From Bacillus sp. N13C7 (GTDB taxonomy: Bacteria > Bacillota > Bacilli > Bacillales > Bacillaceae): a stretch of 58,791 nt of DNA. The notes under the pieces were generated by a model that saw only the letters and a program-made list of their open reading frames with translations, made no database searches and was not told where the DNA came from. Below, one piece after another: positions 40,020-51,182 of the stretch. Every line of letters starts with the position of its first letter. The stretch's first letter is position 1. The position numbers were made by a program, and so were the translations under genes. The stretch is taken from positions 1-58,791 of the forward strand of contig NZ_JALAMO010000029.1 in the NCBI RefSeq assembly GCF_026790065.1. Direction: 5' to 3'.

Positions 40020-41081
40020 ATGGAAGGTTATTTAGTGTTAGAAGATGGAACAGCGTTCAGCGGCGAGCTGGACGGTCATGAAAGCTGCACGGGAGAAGCT
40101 GTTTTTTTTACAGGAATGACAGGCTACCAGGAAGTGCTGACAGATCCATCGTACAAAGGGCAGATTATCGTATTTACCTACCCGCTGATCGGCAACTACG
40201 GCATTAATGAAAAGGATTTTGAAAGCAAAAAACCGCAAGTGAAAGCCGCGGTTGTTTACGAGGCGTGTGATCATTTTTCCCATCATGAAGCGGTATACAG
40301 CCTCAGGGAGTATTTGCAGAAATGGAACATCCCGCTGTTAACCCATGTTGATACGAGGGCTGTCGTGAAAAAAATCCGGGCAAACGGAACGATGGGAGCG
40401 ACTGTCACAGTCTCTAAAGAAGCAGCTGAGATCGCCCTACAGCCTGAGAACGTGGCAGAGCAGGCATCCGCACAGAAAATCAGCACCCTAGGAGACGGAA
40501 ATAAACATATCGCCCTCATCGATTTCGGCTATAAAAAGTCAATAGCATCATCACTCGTCAAACGAGGCTGCAAGGTCACCGTGGTGCCGTATCAGCAAAT
40601 GGAATCTGTATACGACATAAAGCCGGACGGCATTGTGTTATCAAATGGGCCTGGAGACCCGAAAGCCATTCAGCCGTATTTAGGAAGGATCAAAAGCATC
40701 GTAAGCCGTTATCCGACTCTCGGCATTTGTCTCGGCCATCAGCTGATTGCGCTCGCGTTCGGAGGGAATACATTTAAGCTGCCATTCGGACACAGGGGCG
40801 CAAATCATCCGGTTATCGACCGTAAAACGAAACGTGTTTTCATGACAAGCCAAAATCACAGCTATGTGGTAGATGAACAGTCGATTAATGAAGAAGAGCT
40901 CACGATCAGGTTTCATCATGTCAATGATACGTCAGTTGAAGGGCTTTCCCATAAAAAACTGCCTGTCATGAGTGTTCAATTCCACCCGGAAGCCCATCCC
41001 GGACCAGCGGAAAGCGAATGGATTTTTGATGATTATTTAAAGAATGTGATACCAGCAAGGAGAGAGATCGCGCATGCCTAA
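40020..41081 (+). CDS. carA: Carbamoyl-phosphate synthase small subunit (arginine-specific)
   Basis: A 353-residue glutamine amidotransferase. The catalytic triad is C237 (GICLGH), H322 and E324 (FHPEAHPGP). It supplies ammonia to CarB for carbamoyl phosphate. It overlaps carB by 8 nt. A 70-nt gap to argD holds AT-rich sequence but no clear terminator. This copy lies in the arginine operon, not the pyrimidine operon. Confidence 0.95.
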   Translation: MEGYLVLEDGTAFSGELDGHESCTGEAVFFTGMTGYQEVLTDPSYKGQIIVFTYPLIGNYGINEKDFESKKPQVKAAVVYEACDHFSHHEAVYSLREYLQKWNIPLLTHVDTRAVVKKIRANGTMGATVTVSKEAAEIALQPENVAEQASAQKISTLGDGNKHIALIDFGYKKSIASSLVKRGCKVTVVPYQQMESVYDIKPDGIVLSNGPGDPKAIQPYLGRIKSIVSRYPTLGICLGHQLIALAFGGNTFKLPFGHRGANHPVIDRKTKRVFMTSQNHSYVVDEQSINEEELTIRFHHVNDTSVEGLSHKKLPVMSVQFHPEAHPGPAESEWIFDDYLKNVIPARREIAHA

Positions 41082-44000
41082 AGACACCAGTATTTCAAGC
41101 ATATTAGTAATCGGCTCAGGTCCGATCATCATCGGGCAGGCGGCGGAATTTGATTATTCAGGCACTCAAGGATGCATCGCGCTGAAGGAGGAGGGCTACC
41201 GGGTAATCCTTGTCAACAATAATCCGGCGACAATTATGACCGATGAAGCCTTTGCTGATGAAATTTATTTTGAACCGCTGACAGCAGAAAGCCTGACAGC
41301 CATCATTAAGAAAGAAGAGCCCGATGGACTTCTTGCCAATTTAGGGGGGCAGACCGCGCTGAATTTAGCAGTGGAACTTGAAGAAACGGGTGTTTTAAAA
41401 GAGCACGGCGTCAAACTTCTCGGTACATCTGTTGAGACGATACAAAAAGGAGAAGACCGGGAAAAATTCCGCTCGTTAATGAATGAATTGAACCAGCCGG
41501 TGCCAGAGAGTGAAATTGTTGATAACGAGGCTGACGCCCTGCGTTTTGCGGAATCCATCGGTTTTCCTGTCATCATTAGGCCCGCTTACACATTAGGCGG
41601 AAAGGGCGGCGGCATCGCTCCTGATAAAGCGGCCTTTACAGCCATGATCAAGCAGGCGCTACTAGCCAGTCCGATCAATCAATGCCTTGTTGAAAAAAGC
41701 ATAGCCGGCTTTAAAGAAATCGAATATGAAGTGATGCGTGACAGCAATAATACCTGCATTACCGTGTGCAACATGGAGAACATCGATCCGGTCGGGGTGC
41801 ATACAGGTGACTCCATCGTTGTGGCGCCGTCACAAACGTTAACAGATGAAGATTACCAAATGCTCCGGACGGCAAGTCTGACAATCATCTCAGCGCTTGA
41901 TGTCGTAGGCGGCTGCAACATTCAATTCGCGCTTGATCCATTGAGCAAGCAATATTATGTCATTGAAGTCAATCCGCGGGTAAGCCGGTCATCTGCTCTC
42001 GCGTCTAAAGCAACCGGTTATCCGATTGCAAAGATGGCTGCGAAACTGGCGGTCGGATACATCCTTGACGAGCTGAAAAATCCGCTTACAGGATCGACTT
42101 ACGCAAGCTTTGAACCAGCGCTGGACTATGTCATCGTCAAGTTTCCGCGCTGGCCGTTTGATAAATTCAAAAACACAGACCGCAAGCTCGGCACAAAAAT
42201 GAAAGCCACCGGTGAAGTGATGGCGATTGAACGGAATTTAGAAGCAGCGATACAAAAAGCAGCGGCGTCACTTGAACTAAAAAATATCGGTACGCACCTC
42301 CCGGAACTCAGCGGTTTGTCGATTGAAGCGCTATGGGATTTGGCAGTCACTCCTGACGACCGCAGATTTTTCGTAGTCATGGAACTGCTTAGCCGCAGCG
42401 TGGCGATTGAGGACATTCATGCAAAAACAAAAATTGATCCGTTTTTCCTGCATACCTTTGCCAACATCATCACACTGGAAAACCGCCTGATGGAAGCGGG
42501 AAGCGAACTCTCTTTTGAATTATTGAAAAAAGCAAAGGAAAAGGGATTTTCAGACGCAATGATTGCCGCACTGATCGGCAAAACAGAAGAAGAGGTGCGC
42601 ACGCTTCGCAAGGAGATGGGCATTACCCCTTCATTTAAAATCGTAGATACCTGCGCGGCTGAGTTTGATGCAAAAACAAACTACTTTTACTCCACATATT
42701 TCGGGGAGACCGATGGAGACATCAGCCGCAAAGAGAAAAAACGCGCGCTGATTATCGGATCAGGCCCGATTCGGATCGGCCAGGGCGTTGAATTTGATTA
42801 CAGTGCTGTTCACGGTGTATTGACACTGCAAGAGCTTGGATTCGAGACGATCATGATTAACAATAACCCGGAAACGGTCAGCACTGACTATGAAATTGCG
42901 GACCGCCTGTATTTTGAACCGATGACCACGGAGCACATTTTAAATGTGGCGGAGCAGGAAAACATTGATTTTGCAATCGTGCAATTTGGCGGCCAAACCG
43001 CGATCAATGCTGCTGAAGCACTCGAAAAAGCCGGCATTACCCTTCTCGGCACATCATTTAAAACGCTCGACGTGTTAGAGGACCGGGATCAATTTTATCA
43101 GCTTCTTGATGAGCTTGGATTGAACCATGCAAAAGGAGAAATCGCTTATACAAAAGAGGAGGCCGTTGAAAAAGCAGATGAGATCGGCTATCCGGTGCTG
43201 ATCCGCCCATCTTACGTCATTGGCGGAATGGGCATGATCATTGTTGACTCGCAAGCTCAGCTTTCTGAGCTGCTGAACGGTGAAGACAGCATGCCGTACC
43301 CGATATTAATTGATCAGTATGTATCTGGAAAGGAAGTCGAAATTGATTTGATTTCCGACGGTGAGGACGTCTTTATCCCGACCTATACTGAGCATATTGA
43401 ACGGGCTGGTGTCCATTCGGGAGACAGCTTTGCCATTCTTCCTGGACCATCCATCACAAGCGTGCTGCAGCAGGGAATAAAAGATGCCGCGCAAAAAATT
43501 GCCCGAAAGCTTTCATTTAAAGGCATTATGAACATTCAATTTGTGATTGATAATGGAAACATTCTTGTTCTTGAAGTGAATCCGAGAGCGAGCCGCACAG
43601 TTCCCGTTGTGAGCAAAGTGATGGGGGTTCCGATGATTCCGCTTGCCACACGGCTGCTGGCGGGTGCGTCTTTAAAAGATGTAAACCCTTCAGTTCAAAA
43701 TCATCATGGCGTTGCCGTGAAGTTCCCTGTATTTTCTTCTCATGCGATTCAGGATGTGGACGTTAAGCCGGGGCCGGAAATGAAATCGACAGGAGAAGGC
43801 ATGTGTGTTGCATATGATGCCGACAGCGCCTTGAAAAAAATCTATACACGTGTCTGGAATCAAAAAGGAAGCATTTATTTGCAGAACGGGCCGGAAGATC
43901 TGCAAAAGCTAGCAGTAAACGCTGGTTTTACGGTTCATAAAGGAACATTTGCCTCGTGGATGGAACAGGAAGGAAAAGGGCTCCACATCAATTTGAGCGG

Positions 44001-44166
44001 CTCTGAAGAAGCGCGTAAAGAACGTTTGGAAGCGATGACGCACGGCATCCCAGTCTTTACAGAAGAAGAAACCGTGCGGGCGTTTTTACAAAGCGGTTCA
44101 GGCCATCCTCAGCCTGTATCTCTCAAAGACCTCTATAAAAAGGAAGTGGCATCATGCACACAGTGA
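41074..44166 (+). CDS. carB: Carbamoyl-phosphate synthase large subunit (arginine-specific)
   Basis: A 1030-residue protein made of two homologous ATP-grasp halves: each starts with [18 protein letters not shown] and ends in VEVNPRxSR. A shorter C-terminal methylglyoxal-synthase-like domain (about 930-1030) follows. It makes carbamoyl phosphate for ArgF. It overlaps carA and argF, supporting one operon. Confidence 0.96.
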   Translation: MPKDTSISSILVIGSGPIIIGQAAEFDYSGTQGCIALKEEGYRVILVNNNPATIMTDEAFADEIYFEPLTAESLTAIIKKEEPDGLLANLGGQTALNLAVELEETGVLKEHGVKLLGTSVETIQKGEDREKFRSLMNELNQPVPESEIVDNEADALRFAESIGFPVIIRPAYTLGGKGGGIAPDKAAFTAMIKQALLASPINQCLVEKSIAGFKEIEYEVMRDSNNTCITVCNMENIDPVGVHTGDSIVVAPSQTLTDEDYQMLRTASLTIISALDVVGGCNIQFALDPLSKQYYVIEVNPRVSRSSALASKATGYPIAKMAAKLAVGYILDELKNPLTGSTYASFEPALDYVIVKFPRWPFDKFKNTDRKLGTKMKATGEVMAIERNLEAAIQKAAASLELKNIGTHLPELSGLSIEALWDLAVTPDDRRFFVVMELLSRSVAIEDIHAKTKIDPFFLHTFANIITLENRLMEAGSELSFELLKKAKEKGFSDAMIAALIGKTEEEVRTLRKEMGITPSFKIVDTCAAEFDAKTNYFYSTYFGETDGDISRKEKKRALIIGSGPIRIGQGVEFDYSAVHGVLTLQELGFETIMINNNPETVSTDYEIADRLYFEPMTTEHILNVAEQENIDFAIVQFGGQTAINAAEALEKAGITLLGTSFKTLDVLEDRDQFYQLLDELGLNHAKGEIAYTKEEAVEKADEIGYPVLIRPSYVIGGMGMIIVDSQAQLSELLNGEDSMPYPILIDQYVSGKEVEIDLISDGEDVFIPTYTEHIERAGVHSGDSFAILPGPSITSVLQQGIKDAAQKIARKLSFKGIMNIQFVIDNGNILVLEVNPRASRTVPVVSKVMGVPMIPLATRLLAGASLKDVNPSVQNHHGVAVKFPVFSSHAIQDVDVKPGPEMKSTGEGMCVAYDADSALKKIYTRVWNQKGSIYLQNGPEDLQKLAVNAGFTVHKGTFASWMEQEGKGLHINLSGSEEARKERLEAMTHGIPVFTEEETVRAFLQSGSGHPQPVSLKDLYKKEVASCTQ

Positions 44167-45095
44167 CGCAGACCAGTTTATACGGAAAAGACTTATTAAC
44201 GTTAAAGGATCTTAATGAACAGGATATAAACGCATTGCTCGCAGAAGCCGGTGAACTGAAACAAAACAAAATCCAGCCTATTTTTCAAGGAAAAACCTTG
44301 GCGATGATTTTTGAAAAATCATCAACGCGGACCCGAGTTTCATTTGAAGCCGGCATGGCGCAGCTGGGCGGGAGCGCCCTCTTCTTAAGCCAGAAAGATC
44401 TGCAGCTGGGGCGCGGTGAAACTGTCGCTGATACGGCAAAAGTGCTGTCAGGCTATGTCGATGCCATTATGATCCGGACATTCGAGCATGAAAAGGTGGA
44501 GGAGCTTGCCAAAGAGGCTGACATTCCGGTCATCAACGGTCTTACTGATAAATACCATCCATGCCAGGCGCTGGCGGATCTTTTGACGATTAAGGAAATA
44601 AAAGGGAAGCTTAAAGGCGTGAAAGTCGCATACATCGGTGACGGAAATAATGTGGCGCACTCATTAATGATCGGCTGCGCGAAAATGGGCTGTGATATCT
44701 CGATCGCTTCGCCAAAGGGATACGAAGTGTTAGATGAGGCAGTTGAAGCGGCAACATCAGCTGCACTTCAATCCGGTGCTTCTATCACGCTGACGGCTGA
44801 TCCGATTGAAGCTGTAAAAGACGCAGACGTGATTTATTCTGATGTGTTTACAAGCATGGGGCAGGAAGCGGAAGAGCAAGAGCGTCTCGCTGTCTTTGCG
44901 CCTTACCAGGTGAATGCGGCGCTTGTCAGCCATGCCAAGCCCGATTATACATTTTTACATTGCCTTCCCGCGCACCGTGAGGAAGAAGTGACAGCTGAGA
45001 TTATAGACGGGCCGAATTCCGCAGTATTCCAGCAGGCGGAAAACCGTCTCCATGTGCAAAAAGCCCTGCTGAAGGCCATTTTATACAAAGGGTAG
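44154..45095 (+). CDS. argF: Ornithine carbamoyltransferase
   Basis: A 313-residue OTCase. The carbamoyl-phosphate site is [13 protein letters not shown] and [11 protein letters not shown]; ornithine contacts lie in DVFTSMGQE and the catalytic HCLPAHR. Produces citrulline. Starts 13 nt inside the end of carB. Confidence 0.96.
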   Translation: MHTVTQTSLYGKDLLTLKDLNEQDINALLAEAGELKQNKIQPIFQGKTLAMIFEKSSTRTRVSFEAGMAQLGGSALFLSQKDLQLGRGETVADTAKVLSGYVDAIMIRTFEHEKVEELAKEADIPVINGLTDKYHPCQALADLLTIKEIKGKLKGVKVAYIGDGNNVAHSLMIGCAKMGCDISIASPKGYEVLDEAVEAATSAALQSGASITLTADPIEAVKDADVIYSDVFTSMGQEAEEQERLAVFAPYQVNAALVSHAKPDYTFLHCLPAHREEEVTAEIIDGPNSAVFQQAENRLHVQKALLKAILYKG

Positions 45096-45100
45096 TAATC

Positions 45101-45132
45101 AAAAACTGCTGAGCCAGACTCAGCAGTTTTTT
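45101..45132 (+). terminator. Terminator of the arginine operon
   Basis: AAAAACTGCTGAG pairs with CTCAGCAGTTTTTT just after argF. Confidence 0.9.
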
Positions 45133-45196
45133 GATGGCAACATATTCACAGCCGCTTAGGCGCATACTACACGAAAAAGGAAAAGGAGGAAAAACA

Positions 45197-45376
45197 GTGG
45201 GACAGCAGCATCAATTCCGGCCGGGACAGAAAGCGCCCAATAATGGTGTCTACGTTGAAATCGGCGAGACGGGGAGCATGGTTAAAAACCCTCAAAAAAT
45301 CCATCTGTCAGCAGGGGATATGTTTCCAGAAACATCAAATCACAATCGGCTATGGACATATAAAAGAAAGCCGTGA
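45197..45376 (+). CDS. yjzC: YjzC, small conserved protein
   Basis: A 59-residue protein starting MGQQHQFRPGQKAPNNGVYV, with the conserved GExGSMVKNPQKIxLxxGDxFPExxxHxRxW pattern of the YjzC family. Soluble; function unknown. GTG start after AGGAGG. The frame is open further upstream without a ribosome site. Confidence 0.83.
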   Translation: MGQQHQFRPGQKAPNNGVYVEIGETGSMVKNPQKIHLSAGDMFPETSNHNRLWTYKRKP

Positions 45377-45381
45377 ACACG

Positions 45382-45417
45382 AAAAAAACCCAAAACAATG
45401 AAATGTTTTGGGTTTTT
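45382..45417. terminator. Terminator between yjzC and yjzD
   Basis: AAAACCCAAAACA pairs with TGTTTTGGGTTTTT. Convergent genes share it. Confidence 0.9.
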
Positions 45418-45423
45418 GGCATT

Positions 45424-45609
45424 TTAATGCTGGCTTGCATTTTTGTTCATAGGCATGATTTCCGCTAAAACCATGATTAAGACATACAATACAACAGCGA
45501 TTACTGATGATGTTTTGACATTATACGCAGCACTGTTCATGCTGGCAATCAAGTAGCATGCCATATGTGATAAAAGGAACGTCCAAATAAAAGCAATAAT
45601 AAATCGCAC
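45424..45609 (-). CDS. yjzD: YjzD, small membrane protein (DUF2929 type)
   Basis: A 61-residue protein with two hydrophobic helices, MRFIIAFIWTFLLSHMACYL and SSVIAVVLYVLIMVLAEIM. Resembles the DUF2929 family. Function unknown. Ribosome site GAGGTGG. Confidence 0.72.
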   Translation of the reverse strand: MRFIIAFIWTFLLSHMACYLIASMNSAAYNVKTSSVIAVVLYVLIMVLAEIMPMNKNASQH

Positions 45610-45860
45610 GTTTCCACCTCGTCCTTCTCATTCTATTCTAGAAGCTATCATACCATACAAAAAGCGAAGGGGGAATCCAATTTTAGAAGAAAGTGAGGTG
45701 ACAAAAGAGTCTGATTCGTCACATTTTAATGGTAAAATATAAAAAATCGCCAATCGGTATAATAGCCAAAACTGTAAAAGGCTAGGGCTTTACCTTATTC
45801 GTTTCTTTTCTTTTTACATAAGATAGCGTGAGATGAAGTGTGAAAGGAGGCGGGCAAGCG

Positions 45861-46595
45861 ATGGGAATAACGGAAAGGTATTTTCAATTGGGAACGGAGC
45901 ATAATGTCATTCATCTGCCCTATCGCCCGAACGGCTTCGGCATCTTTATCTTAGGGGACAGGACCCACTTTGTCGGGAATGATTCAAGCTTTTGGCTTCA
46001 GCATTACGGCAGAAATCAGCTTCTGAACATGCTGAGGAATGAAGGATATACCCTTTTTAACAGCAATTTGTTCGGAAGGCACTGGGGCGCGGAAAAAGCG
46101 GTCGCCTATGCCAAACAGCTGATACATTACGTGCTGAAGCAGGAAATACTCAATCCGAAGATTCATATTTTAGCAGAAGGCATGGGTGCTCTCGTGGCCG
46201 ATGAACTGCTTCGTTTTTCCCCGGATCATATCCGCTCAGCCGCAATGTTGAATCCTTGTCTCGATCTTCATGCACATTATGAATCAGAGAAAGAGAATAA
46301 ATTTTTCTATAAACAATTTGTAAAAGAGATAGCGGAAAGCTACGGCATTTTTGAAAAAGAAGCGGAAGCGCTCCGTTACAAAACAATTGAAAGCTATTCA
46401 AGCCGTGTGCCGGTTCATATATGGCAGCGGATGACCGGAGCTCCCTATCCATACAGCGTACATGCGGAGGTATTCAAGGAAAAACAACAAAGGCAAGGGT
46501 CACCGGTAGATATGACATTTCACTTATTTGAGCATCCAAGCAGAATTTATGCATCAATTTGTAAATTCTTTCACAGTCATGAAAAAGAGTTATAG
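45861..46595 (+). CDS. yjaU: YjaU, alpha/beta-hydrolase-like protein
   Basis: A 244-residue protein with an alpha/beta-hydrolase-like core. The usual nucleophile elbow is replaced by AEGMGA, which has Glu instead of Ser, so catalysis of the usual type is doubtful. The ATG at 45861 follows AGGAGG by 9-10 nt. Starts a unit with yjaV, med, comZ. Function unknown. Confidence 0.75.
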   Translation: MGITERYFQLGTEHNVIHLPYRPNGFGIFILGDRTHFVGNDSSFWLQHYGRNQLLNMLRNEGYTLFNSNLFGRHWGAEKAVAYAKQLIHYVLKQEILNPKIHILAEGMGALVADELLRFSPDHIRSAAMLNPCLDLHAHYESEKENKFFYKQFVKEIAESYGIFEKEAEALRYKTIESYSSRVPVHIWQRMTGAPYPYSVHAEVFKEKQQRQGSPVDMTFHLFEHPSRIYASICKFFHSHEKEL

Positions 46596-46675
46596 AGAAT
46601 ACAATAACAGCAGCCTTCTCTTTTGCGGAGGCTGTTTTGTTTTGGAAATGAGAAACCGGAAGGGCGGCAGATGCA

Positions 46676-47233
46676 ATGGAATCAACACTGATTGTAGGTG
46701 CGGACGAATTTTTCGGCCTTTCATTATGCGAGCGAATGATGGAAGAAGGCATACATGTTGACGTTATTCTGGCGGAAACAGAAGATGAAATGAGGCAAAT
46801 GTACTTAGAAGAAAGACTCATGTGGCTTGGGAGAAATGAACTCTTTCGCCAGCTTGAGCACATTGGGGAGCGAAAATATGATACAATTTGTATCCAGTTC
46901 GGCGGTTTGCCCTTAGACCGATATGATTCCCCCTATGTATTGGTATATGAACAAGATCGAACAGAATGGGAAAAAATCAAAAAGACAGGTTCAGAAAAAG
47001 CGGTGATCCTGCCGAAAATGTATGGGCCGTGGAAAGAAGACACCGGGGAAGACGGCTTTTACACAGACGATGTGGCAGACGAACTGCTGAGGTTTCTGCT
47101 TGAACCAAGCCGTGATAAAAACAATAATCAGATTTTTAATTTGCAAGTCACACAAAAAACCTCGAAAGAAGAAGCAAAAACAAAAATTATCGAGTGGAAA
47201 AGACAATTTTCATCAATTTTCGACAAATATTAA
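46676..47233 (+). CDS. yjaV: YjaV, NAD(P)-binding Rossmann-like protein
   Basis: A 185-residue protein. The N-terminus (STLIVGADEFFGLSLCERMMEEG) fits a Rossmann-like dinucleotide-binding fold, though the glycine motif is degenerate. A later PKMYGPWKE segment resembles short-chain epimerases. Role unknown. Located 80 nt after yjaU. Confidence 0.72.
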   Translation: MESTLIVGADEFFGLSLCERMMEEGIHVDVILAETEDEMRQMYLEERLMWLGRNELFRQLEHIGERKYDTICIQFGGLPLDRYDSPYVLVYEQDRTEWEKIKKTGSEKAVILPKMYGPWKEDTGEDGFYTDDVADELLRFLLEPSRDKNNNQIFNLQVTQKTSKEEAKTKIIEWKRQFSSIFDKY

Positions 47234-47323
47234 GAAAAACCTTCCATGTTTCGAGGTTTCTAGATACAATAAACGTATAAAAATAATACATGTTATAGCT
47301 TGTCAAAAGGAGTTGAACATGAC

Positions 47324-48277
47324 TTGATCACAAGGCTTGTCATGATCTTTTCTGTCCTCCTTTTATTGAGCGGATGTGGACAAACTCCGTTTAAAGGAAA
47401 AATTGAGAAGGTCGGCATGCTCTTTCCTGATACGATTAATGACCTCGTATGGGGCACAAAAGGGTACAAAGGATTACTGAATATTCAATCAAAATACAAT
47501 GTGGACGTCTACTATAAAGAAGGCGTTAAAACAGATGAAGATATTATAAATGCGATTGAGGATTTTCATAAGCGGGGCGTCAATCTTCTCTACGGCCATG
47601 GAAGTGAATATGCAGAGGTATTTAACTTAGTCAGCGAAGATTATCCGGATATGGAATTTGTCATTTCTAATGCGAAAGCGAAAGGTGATAATGTGACGAG
47701 TGTCCATTTCAGCGGAGAAGCAATGGGCTTTTTTGGGGGAATGACAGCTGCCCATATGTCGAAAACAAATCAGGTCGGTGTAATTGCTTCCTTTACGTGG
47801 CAGCCGGAGGTTGACGGCTTTATCAAAGGGGCCAAATATGAAAATCCTGATATAGAAGTAAACACGAAATATACGGATCATTGGGATGATGATTCGACAG
47901 CAGTAAAGCTTTATCAGAAAATGAAGAACGAAGGCGCGGATGTTGTGTATCCTGCTGGAGACGGGTATAATGTTCCTGTCATTCAACAAATCAAAAAAGA
48001 CGGCCTTTATGCCATCGGTTATGTCACAGATCAATCAGACCTTGGCGAGAATACCGTATTAACCAGCACGGTGCAAAATGTGGACAAGGCCTATGAAATC
48101 ATCGCTGAGCAATTCAACAAAGGCACCCTTGAAGGCGGCGATCATTACTACGACCTGAAAACGGGAGTTGTTGAAATGGGAACATTCAGTCCGCTTGTCG
48201 ATAAAGACTTTCAGCAGAGAATCGCCAAGCTGATCAAAACCTATAACAAAACAGGTGAACTGCCAAAAAATGAGTAA
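47324..48277 (+). CDS. med: Med, positive regulator of comK (BMP-family lipoprotein)
   Basis: A 317-residue lipoprotein of the BMP/PnrA family (periplasmic-binding fold). The signal is MITRLVMIFSVLLLLSGC with lipobox LSGC, C18. Domain motifs GMLFPDTINDLVWGTKGYKGL and YPAGDGYNVPVIQQ. In B. subtilis Med promotes comK expression and competence. TTG start; the AGGAGTTG site lies 8-10 nt before. Confidence 0.9.
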   Translation: MITRLVMIFSVLLLLSGCGQTPFKGKIEKVGMLFPDTINDLVWGTKGYKGLLNIQSKYNVDVYYKEGVKTDEDIINAIEDFHKRGVNLLYGHGSEYAEVFNLVSEDYPDMEFVISNAKAKGDNVTSVHFSGEAMGFFGGMTAAHMSKTNQVGVIASFTWQPEVDGFIKGAKYENPDIEVNTKYTDHWDDDSTAVKLYQKMKNEGADVVYPAGDGYNVPVIQQIKKDGLYAIGYVTDQSDLGENTVLTSTVQNVDKAYEIIAEQFNKGTLEGGDHYYDLKTGVVEMGTFSPLVDKDFQQRIAKLIKTYNKTGELPKNE

Positions 48278-48291
48278 TGGAGTGACTTCAC

Positions 48292-48483
48292 ATGCAGCAC
48301 GAAAAATCAATGGAATTCTTGCAAATTGCCATGAAATATCTGCCTGAAGCGAAAGAGCAGCTTGAGAAATCGGGCATTGAGCTGTCCATGGAGGCCATCC
48401 AGCCGTTTATGAATCTATTCACAACGGTGATGGCGGAAGCGTATGAGCTCGGCAAATCTGACGCAAAATCTGAAACCGAATAA
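48292..48483 (+). CDS. comZ: ComZ, negative regulator of comG
   Basis: A 63-residue, helix-rich protein starting MQHEKSMEFLQIAMKYLPEA. In B. subtilis ComZ is encoded just after med and represses the comG operon. ATG follows GGAGTG. No membrane segment. Confidence 0.9.
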   Translation: MQHEKSMEFLQIAMKYLPEAKEQLEKSGIELSMEAIQPFMNLFTTVMAEAYELGKSDAKSETE

Positions 48484-48486
48484 GAA

Positions 48487-48513
48487 GAAGCCACTTTTTG
48501 AAAGTGGCTTTTC
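48487..48513. terminator. Terminator between comZ and yjzB
   Basis: AAGCCACTTT pairs with AAAGTGGCTTTT right after comZ; convergent with yjzB. Confidence 0.8.
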
Positions 48514-48739
48514 ACATGATTTTCTTTTTAATAGCGGAAATCATCGGTGCAAGCTCCTTTAAAGCGGGCTTGATTTGATCAAGAGAGTTCATAATTGATC
48601 CGATTTGATCCATAATATGCATGTAATTAATCGTTTCTTCTTCGTTTGGCTGGGAAACCTCCTCTTGCTGTTCTTCCTTCTCTGCTGTTTGCTTTGCGGA
48701 ATCGCCGAACATCATCCTTGAGAACACATCCAACTGCAT
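48512..48739 (-). CDS. yjzB: YjzB, small acidic protein
   Basis: A 75-residue protein, MQLDVFSRMMFGDSAK at the start, a glutamate/glutamine-rich middle and a helical end with MHIMDQIGSIMNSLDQIKP. The AGGAGG site lies only 3 nt before the ATG at 48739, while the in-frame TTG two codons later has better spacing, so the start is uncertain by two residues. Function unknown. Confidence 0.68.
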   Translation of the reverse strand: MQLDVFSRMMFGDSAKQTAEKEEQQEEVSQPNEEETINYMHIMDQIGSIMNSLDQIKPALKELAPMISAIKKKIM

Positions 48740-48829
48740 ACGCCTCCTTTCTATATACCATACTCTATGAGTAAGATGAACTGATAGTTTAGACGAATAT
48801 ATTGCCATGTGAAAAAAAATAGGATAGAA

Positions 48830-48846
48830 TTAGTACCTGATACTAA
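48830..48846. promoter_or_regulatory. FapR operator upstream of fabHA
   Basis: TTAGTACCTGATACTAA is an exact 17-bp copy of the FapR consensus. FapR represses fatty acid synthesis genes and is released by malonyl-CoA. Confidence 0.95.
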
Positions 48847-48903
48847 TAATTGATCTCAACCAGATTGATCTTCTAAATTTACGATATAAAGGAGTCTTCC
48901 CTA

Positions 48904-49842
48904 ATGAAAGCTGGAATACTTGGTGTTGGACGTTACATTCCTGAGAAGGTTTTAACAAATCACGATCTTGAAAAGATGGTTGAAACTTCTGATGAGTGGA
49001 TTCGTACCAGAACAGGAATAGAAGAAAGAAGAATTGCCGCGGATGATGTGTATTCATCACATATGGCAGTTGCAGCAGCGAAAAATGCGCTGGAACAAGC
49101 TGAAGTGGCTGCTGAGGACCTGGATATGATCCTGGTTGCAACTGTTACACCTGATCAATCATTTCCTACGGTCTCTTGTATGATTCAAGAACAGCTCGGC
49201 GCGAAGAAAGCGTGTGCTATGGATATCAGCGCGGCTTGCGCGGGCTTCATGTATGGGGTTGTAACCGGCAAACAATTTATTGAATCCGGAACCTACAAGC
49301 ATGTTCTTGTTGTCGGTGTAGAAAAGCTCTCAAGCATTACAGACTGGGAAGACCGCAATACAGCCGTTCTGTTTGGAGACGGAGCAGGTGCTGCGGTAGT
49401 CGGGCCAGTCAGCGATGACAGAGGAATCCTTTCATTTGAACTAGGGGCAGACGGCACAGGCGGTCAGCACTTGTATCTAAATGAAAAAGGTCATACAATC
49501 ATGAATGGACGAGAAGTTTTCAAATTTGCAGTCCGCCAAATGGGAGAATCATGTGTAAATGTTATTGAAAAAGCCGGTCTCTCAAAAGAGGATGTCGACT
49601 TTTTGATTCCGCATCAAGCGAACATCCGCATCATGGAAGCCGCTCGCGAACGTTTAGAGCTTCCTGTCGAAAAGATGTCTAAAACCGTTCATAAATATGG
49701 AAATACTTCTGCCGCATCCATTCCGATTTCTCTTGTAGAAGAATTGGAAGCCGGTAAAATCAAAGACGGCGATGTGGTCGTTATGGTAGGTTTCGGCGGA
49801 GGATTAACATGGGGCGCCATTGCAATCCGCTGGGGCCGATAA
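48904..49842 (+). CDS. fabHA: Beta-ketoacyl-ACP synthase III, FabHA
   Basis: A 312-residue FabH that starts fatty acid synthesis from acyl-CoA and malonyl-ACP. The triad is C112 (SAACAGF), H237 (PHQANIR) and N267 (GNTSAAS). Controlled by the FapR box. fabF lies 22 nt downstream. Confidence 0.96.
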   Translation: MKAGILGVGRYIPEKVLTNHDLEKMVETSDEWIRTRTGIEERRIAADDVYSSHMAVAAAKNALEQAEVAAEDLDMILVATVTPDQSFPTVSCMIQEQLGAKKACAMDISAACAGFMYGVVTGKQFIESGTYKHVLVVGVEKLSSITDWEDRNTAVLFGDGAGAAVVGPVSDDRGILSFELGADGTGGQHLYLNEKGHTIMNGREVFKFAVRQMGESCVNVIEKAGLSKEDVDFLIPHQANIRIMEAARERLELPVEKMSKTVHKYGNTSAASIPISLVEELEAGKIKDGDVVVMVGFGGGLTWGAIAIRWGR

Positions 49843-49864
49843 AAAAAGGTGAGGTGCACACAAG

Positions 49865-51106
49865 ATGAGTAAAAAAAGAGTAGTTGTTACAGGACTTGGA
49901 GCATTATCTCCGCTTGGCAACGATGTCGATACAAGTTGGAATAACGCAATCAACGGTGTGTCCGGAATCGGTCCGATCACTCGTGTTGATGCTGAAGAAT
50001 ATCCGGCAAAAGTAGCTGCTGAATTAAAAGACTTCAATGTTGAAGATTATATGGATAAAAAAGAAGCCAGAAAAATGGACCGCTTTACACAATATGCGGT
50101 TGTAGCTGCCAAAATGGCAGTTGAAGATGCAGATCTTAACATTACCGATGAGATCGCGCCGAGAGTCGGTGTTTGGGTAGGCTCCGGAATTGGAGGACTT
50201 GAAACACTTGAGTCTCAATTTGAAATCTTCTTAACAAAAGGCCCAAGACGCGTAAGCCCGTTTTTTGTGCCAATGATGATTCCTGATATGGCGACCGGCC
50301 AGATTTCTATTGCTTTAGGAGCAAAAGGGGTTAACTCTTGTACGGTTACAGCATGTGCTACAGGAACGAACTCCATCGGTGACGCGTTTAAAGTCATTCA
50401 GCGCGGCGATGCAGATGTTATGGTTACAGGCGGAACAGAGGCCCCACTGACAAGAATGTCATTCGCGGGCTTCAGCGCCAACAAAGCGCTGTCTACGAAT
50501 CCAGATCCGAAAACAGCAAGCCGCCCGTTTGATAAAAACCGTGATGGCTTTGTCATGGGTGAAGGTGCAGGAATTATCGTTCTTGAAGAACTTGAGCACG
50601 CTCTGGCCCGCGGCGCTAAGATTTACGGCGAAATTGTCGGCTACGGCTCAACGGGAGACGCTTATCACATCACAGCGCCGGCACAAGATGGTGAAGGCGG
50701 AGCAAGAGCGATGCAAGAAGCCATTAAAGATGCTGGCATTGCGCCTGAAGACATCGATTATATTAATGCTCACGGAACAAGCACGTATTACAACGACAAA
50801 TACGAAACAATGGCGATTAAAACCGTTTTCGGCGAGCATGCGCATAAACTTGCGGTAAGCTCTACAAAATCGATGACAGGCCATCTCTTAGGAGCGGCTG
50901 GCGGTATTGAAGCGATTTTCTCTATCCTTGCCATTAAAGAAGGCGTGATTCCGCCGACAATTAATATTCAAACACCTGACGAAGAATGCGATTTAGATTA
51001 TGTGCCTGATGAAGCCCGCAGACAGGATCTCAATTATGTCCTCAGCAACTCATTGGGATTCGGAGGACACAACGCAACATTAATCTTTAAGAAATACCAA
51101 TCATAA
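49865..51106 (+). CDS. fabF: Beta-ketoacyl-ACP synthase II
   Basis: A 413-residue condensing enzyme for elongation. C164 (TACATGTN) is the nucleophile; the two histidines lie in NAHGTST and TGHLLGAAG. Forms an operon with fabHA. Target of cerulenin in this family. Confidence 0.96.
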   Translation: MSKKRVVVTGLGALSPLGNDVDTSWNNAINGVSGIGPITRVDAEEYPAKVAAELKDFNVEDYMDKKEARKMDRFTQYAVVAAKMAVEDADLNITDEIAPRVGVWVGSGIGGLETLESQFEIFLTKGPRRVSPFFVPMMIPDMATGQISIALGAKGVNSCTVTACATGTNSIGDAFKVIQRGDADVMVTGGTEAPLTRMSFAGFSANKALSTNPDPKTASRPFDKNRDGFVMGEGAGIIVLEELEHALARGAKIYGEIVGYGSTGDAYHITAPAQDGEGGARAMQEAIKDAGIAPEDIDYINAHGTSTYYNDKYETMAIKTVFGEHAHKLAVSSTKSMTGHLLGAAGGIEAIFSILAIKEGVIPPTINIQTPDEECDLDYVPDEARRQDLNYVLSNSLGFGGHNATLIFKKYQS

Positions 51107-51113
51107 TTAAGCC

Positions 51114-51148
51114 AAGCCGGCTGCCCTTAAAGGGTAGCCGGTTTTTTT
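51114..51148 (+). terminator. Terminator of fabHA-fabF
   Basis: AAGCCGGCTGCCC pairs with GGGTAGCCGGTT, followed by T-run. Confidence 0.9.
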
Positions 51149-51182
51149 ATGTGCGCATAGGATAAAAAGAGGAGGCGATCAC

